A stretch of DNA of 64,000 nt from an uncultured Clostridia bacterium (lineage in GTDB: Bacteria > Bacillota > Clostridia > Christensenellales > CAG-917), in the NCBI GenBank assembly GCA_934277645.1, contig CAKQUX010000006.1, positions 39,584-103,583 of the forward strand, read 5' to 3'. Of this stretch, positions 62,666 to 64,000 are shown one piece after another. The translations under genes were made by a program, and so were the position numbers. The notes beneath the pieces are model-generated. The model worked only from the letters and a program-made list of their open reading frames with translations. It made no database searches and was not told the origin of the DNA. Position 1 is the first letter of the stretch; the number at the start of each line of letters is the position of its first letter.

Positions 62666-62872
62666 ATGGAATTTGAAAAAACCTTGTCCGAACTTGAAGA
62701 TATAGTCAGAAAACTTGAAAGCGACGTCAAACTTGACGAAGCTATTTCTCTTTTTCAAAAAGGAATCGAATTGTCGAAGAATTGCATTAACGAGCTTAAA
62801 GAGCAAAAAGGTAAAATTTTGCTTTTGACCGATGAAATGAAAAAACTTACCGAGGAACTGAACGTTGATTAA
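62666..62872 (+). CDS. xseB: Exodeoxyribonuclease VII small subunit
   Basis: 68 residues of two helices: FEKTLSELEDIVRKLES and LDEAISLFQKGIELSKNC, the family pattern. GAAGGAG before ATG. Partner of xseA. Confidence 0.95.
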   Translation: MEFEKTLSELEDIVRKLESDVKLDEAISLFQKGIELSKNCINELKEQKGKILLLTDEMKKLTEELNVD

Positions 62873-63674
62873 ACTTTGCGATTTTATTGCGGAATTCGAT
62901 AAGCATCTCGGCGATGCGGTTGTCGACGAAAATATCACGGAAAAAGCCATGAGATACGCGCTATTTAGCGGCGGCAAAAGGCTTAGGCCGTACGCCGTTT
63001 ATTTGGGCGCGCTTTACGCAAGCGGCGGCGAAATTGACGAAGAAACGTTAGAAAGCGTATTCCAATACGGAATTTCCGTTGAAATGGTGCATACGTATTC
63101 GCTTATTCACGACGACCTTCCGTGTATGGACGATGACGACTATCGTCGCGGCAAAAAAACCGTTCATCGCGAGTTTAACGAATGGGTTGCCGTTTTGGCA
63201 GGCGATGCGCTTTTGAATTTGGCGTATGAAAGAGGATATTCGCTGTTTGGCGGTGAAAACAATCCTATGCCGTATCTTGCCAAATATGCAGGAATGGGCG
63301 GAATGCTCGGTGGACAGGTGATGGATTTGAGCGTTTCGAAATCGATGGAAGAATTGCTTAAAACATACAGCCTAAAGACATCCGCTTTGTTCAAAGCCGC
63401 ATTTATCGGCGGTGGAATTATCGTGAAAGCAAATAGCGAAACTATCCGCAATTTGGAAAAATATGCCGAAAATCTCGGAATCGCTTTTCAGATTGCCGAC
63501 GACCTTTTGGAAACGGAAGCCGAAGAACAAAACGTAAAAAGGTTTTTAAGTGACGACGAAGCAAAAAACTTGTTAAAAGAATACACAAATTGTGCAATAT
63601 GCAGCATATATTGTAACGGAAAAGGTGAAGCGCTTAAAGAATTTGCCGAAATGCTCATAGATAGAAAAAAGTAA
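62865..63674 (+). CDS. ispA: Polyprenyl diphosphate synthase, C-terminally altered
   Basis: 269 residues. First aspartate motif DDLPCMDDDDYRRGKKTVH and GGKRLRP are intact; GMLGGQVMDL is normal. The second motif reads FQIADDLLETEAEEQ: the third Asp is Glu, and the following conserved stretch with GKxxGxD and KxTY, about 25 residues in relatives, is missing. The enzyme should still bind the allylic substrate, but isopentenyl binding may be affected. TTG start at 62865, overlapping xseB by 8 nt, with GAGGAA about 8 nt upstream; ATG at 62949 is too far inside. Confidence 0.88.
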   Translation: MIKLCDFIAEFDKHLGDAVVDENITEKAMRYALFSGGKRLRPYAVYLGALYASGGEIDEETLESVFQYGISVEMVHTYSLIHDDLPCMDDDDYRRGKKTVHREFNEWVAVLAGDALLNLAYERGYSLFGGENNPMPYLAKYAGMGGMLGGQVMDLSVSKSMEELLKTYSLKTSALFKAAFIGGGIIVKANSETIRNLEKYAENLGIAFQIADDLLETEAEEQNVKRFLSDDEAKNLLKEYTNCAICSIYCNGKGEALKEFAEMLIDRKK

Positions 63675-63691
63675 AAAATATATAAAAACAG

Positions 63692-63720
63692 TTGCCAATT
63701 TTTGATATTTTTGATATATT
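63692..63720 (+). promoter_or_regulatory. Promoter of tRNA-Cys/tRNA-Leu
   Basis: TTGCCA (63692-63697), 17-nt spacer, TATATT (63715-63720). AAAACAGTTGCCAA is shared with the tRNA-Gly promoter. Confidence 0.78.
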
Positions 63721-63735
63721 AGAGTAGCTGTTTGT

Positions 63736-63808
<73 letters not shown>

Positions 63809-63809
<1 letters not shown>

Positions 63810-63834
63810 AAAAAGACGTCTAAAGCGTCTTTTT
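63809..63834 (+). terminator. Stem-loop between tRNA-Cys and tRNA-Leu
   Basis: AAAAAGACG pairs with CGTCTTTTT around TCTAAAG. It starts at the last base of tRNA-Cys. tRNA-Leu follows 5 nt later without its own promoter, so readthrough or processing must occur. Confidence 0.7.
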
Positions 63835-63839
63835 CATTA

Positions 63840-63926
63840 GCCGATGTGGCGGAATAGGCAGACGCAAGGGACTTAAAATCCCTCGGTGTAACAACCGTAC
63901 CGGTTCAAGTCCGGTCATCGGCACCA
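63840..63926 (+). tRNA. tRNA-Leu (anticodon TAA)
   Basis: Class II tRNA with long variable arm; acceptor GCCGATG/CATCGGC, anticodon loop CTTAAAA, T-arm GGTTCAAGTCC, discriminator A and encoded CCA. Confidence 0.97.
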
Positions 63927-63933
63927 TCTGAAT

Positions 63934-63980
63934 AGACCTTGAAATATGAACCATTGTTGTTCGGTTTCAAGGTCTTTTCT
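63934..63980 (+). terminator. Terminator after tRNA-Leu
   Basis: AGACCTTGAAA (63934-63944) and its exact complement (63965-63975), followed by T-rich sequence. Confidence 0.87.
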
Positions 63981-64000
63981 TATGCAAAAATGCAGGTTGT

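Overview
The window reads as chromosome of an endospore-forming Clostridia-type Firmicute. The evidence is a complete spoIIIAA-AH operon, an mcsA-mcsB-clpC operon, FtsK/SpoIIIE, RNase Y, KtrAB potassium uptake and Firmicute-type promoters and ribosome binding sites. Several lipoprotein families and long AT-rich spacers full of short tandem repeats suggest an uncultured, perhaps gut-associated lineage; the exact taxon cannot be named from sequence alone. There are no rRNA genes, insertion sequences, prophage genes or CRISPR arrays.

0-17 kb is an accessory, surface-oriented region. It starts with a 19-copy AAGC microsatellite inside a mini-ORF, then a large membrane-anchored repeat protein, a tRNA-Gly/tRNA-Lys pair, and a 65-bp tandem array. 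Next come a glycerophosphodiester phosphodiesterase, two small XRE repressors each divergent from lipoprotein genes, a TetR regulator, and two large repeat-bearing lipoproteins. thrS closes the region.

17-42 kb is mixed housekeeping: a zinc-ribbon membrane protein that shares an operator with one of the lipoproteins, dinB, galE-galU, mcsA-mcsB-clpC (no ctsR), a short hibernation factor, ktrB-ktrA, a two-component system, a lipid kinase, an HtrA-like protease, fhs, degV, an apbE-NusG_II-Gx-transporter group, a YlxY-like deacetylase divergent from an MlpA-like M16 peptidase, and a dUTPase-like protein. A 42-residue membrane protein (32612-32740, minus) and a candidate structured RNA (about 31085-31242) lie in the spacers.

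42-64 kb is conserved core: ftsK/spoIIIE with a giant linker, rimO-pgsA-cinA, recA, rny, an aminopeptidase P-like gene, efp, spoIIIAA-AH, asp23, nusB-folD-xseA-xseB-ispA, then tRNA-Cys and tRNA-Leu.

The most unusual points are: (1) PgsA carries a C-terminal extension resembling the FtsK gamma winged-helix domain encoded by ftsK just upstream; (2) one identical palindrome sits between the -35 and -10 boxes of two promoters 12 kb apart, one beside an XRE repressor; (3) at least four genes have TATAAT exactly six bases before ATG and no ribosome binding site, predicting leaderless mRNAs; (4) FtsK has a linker of roughly 900 residues rich in N, G, Q and Y; (5) several unusual tandem repeats occupy intergenic DNA.
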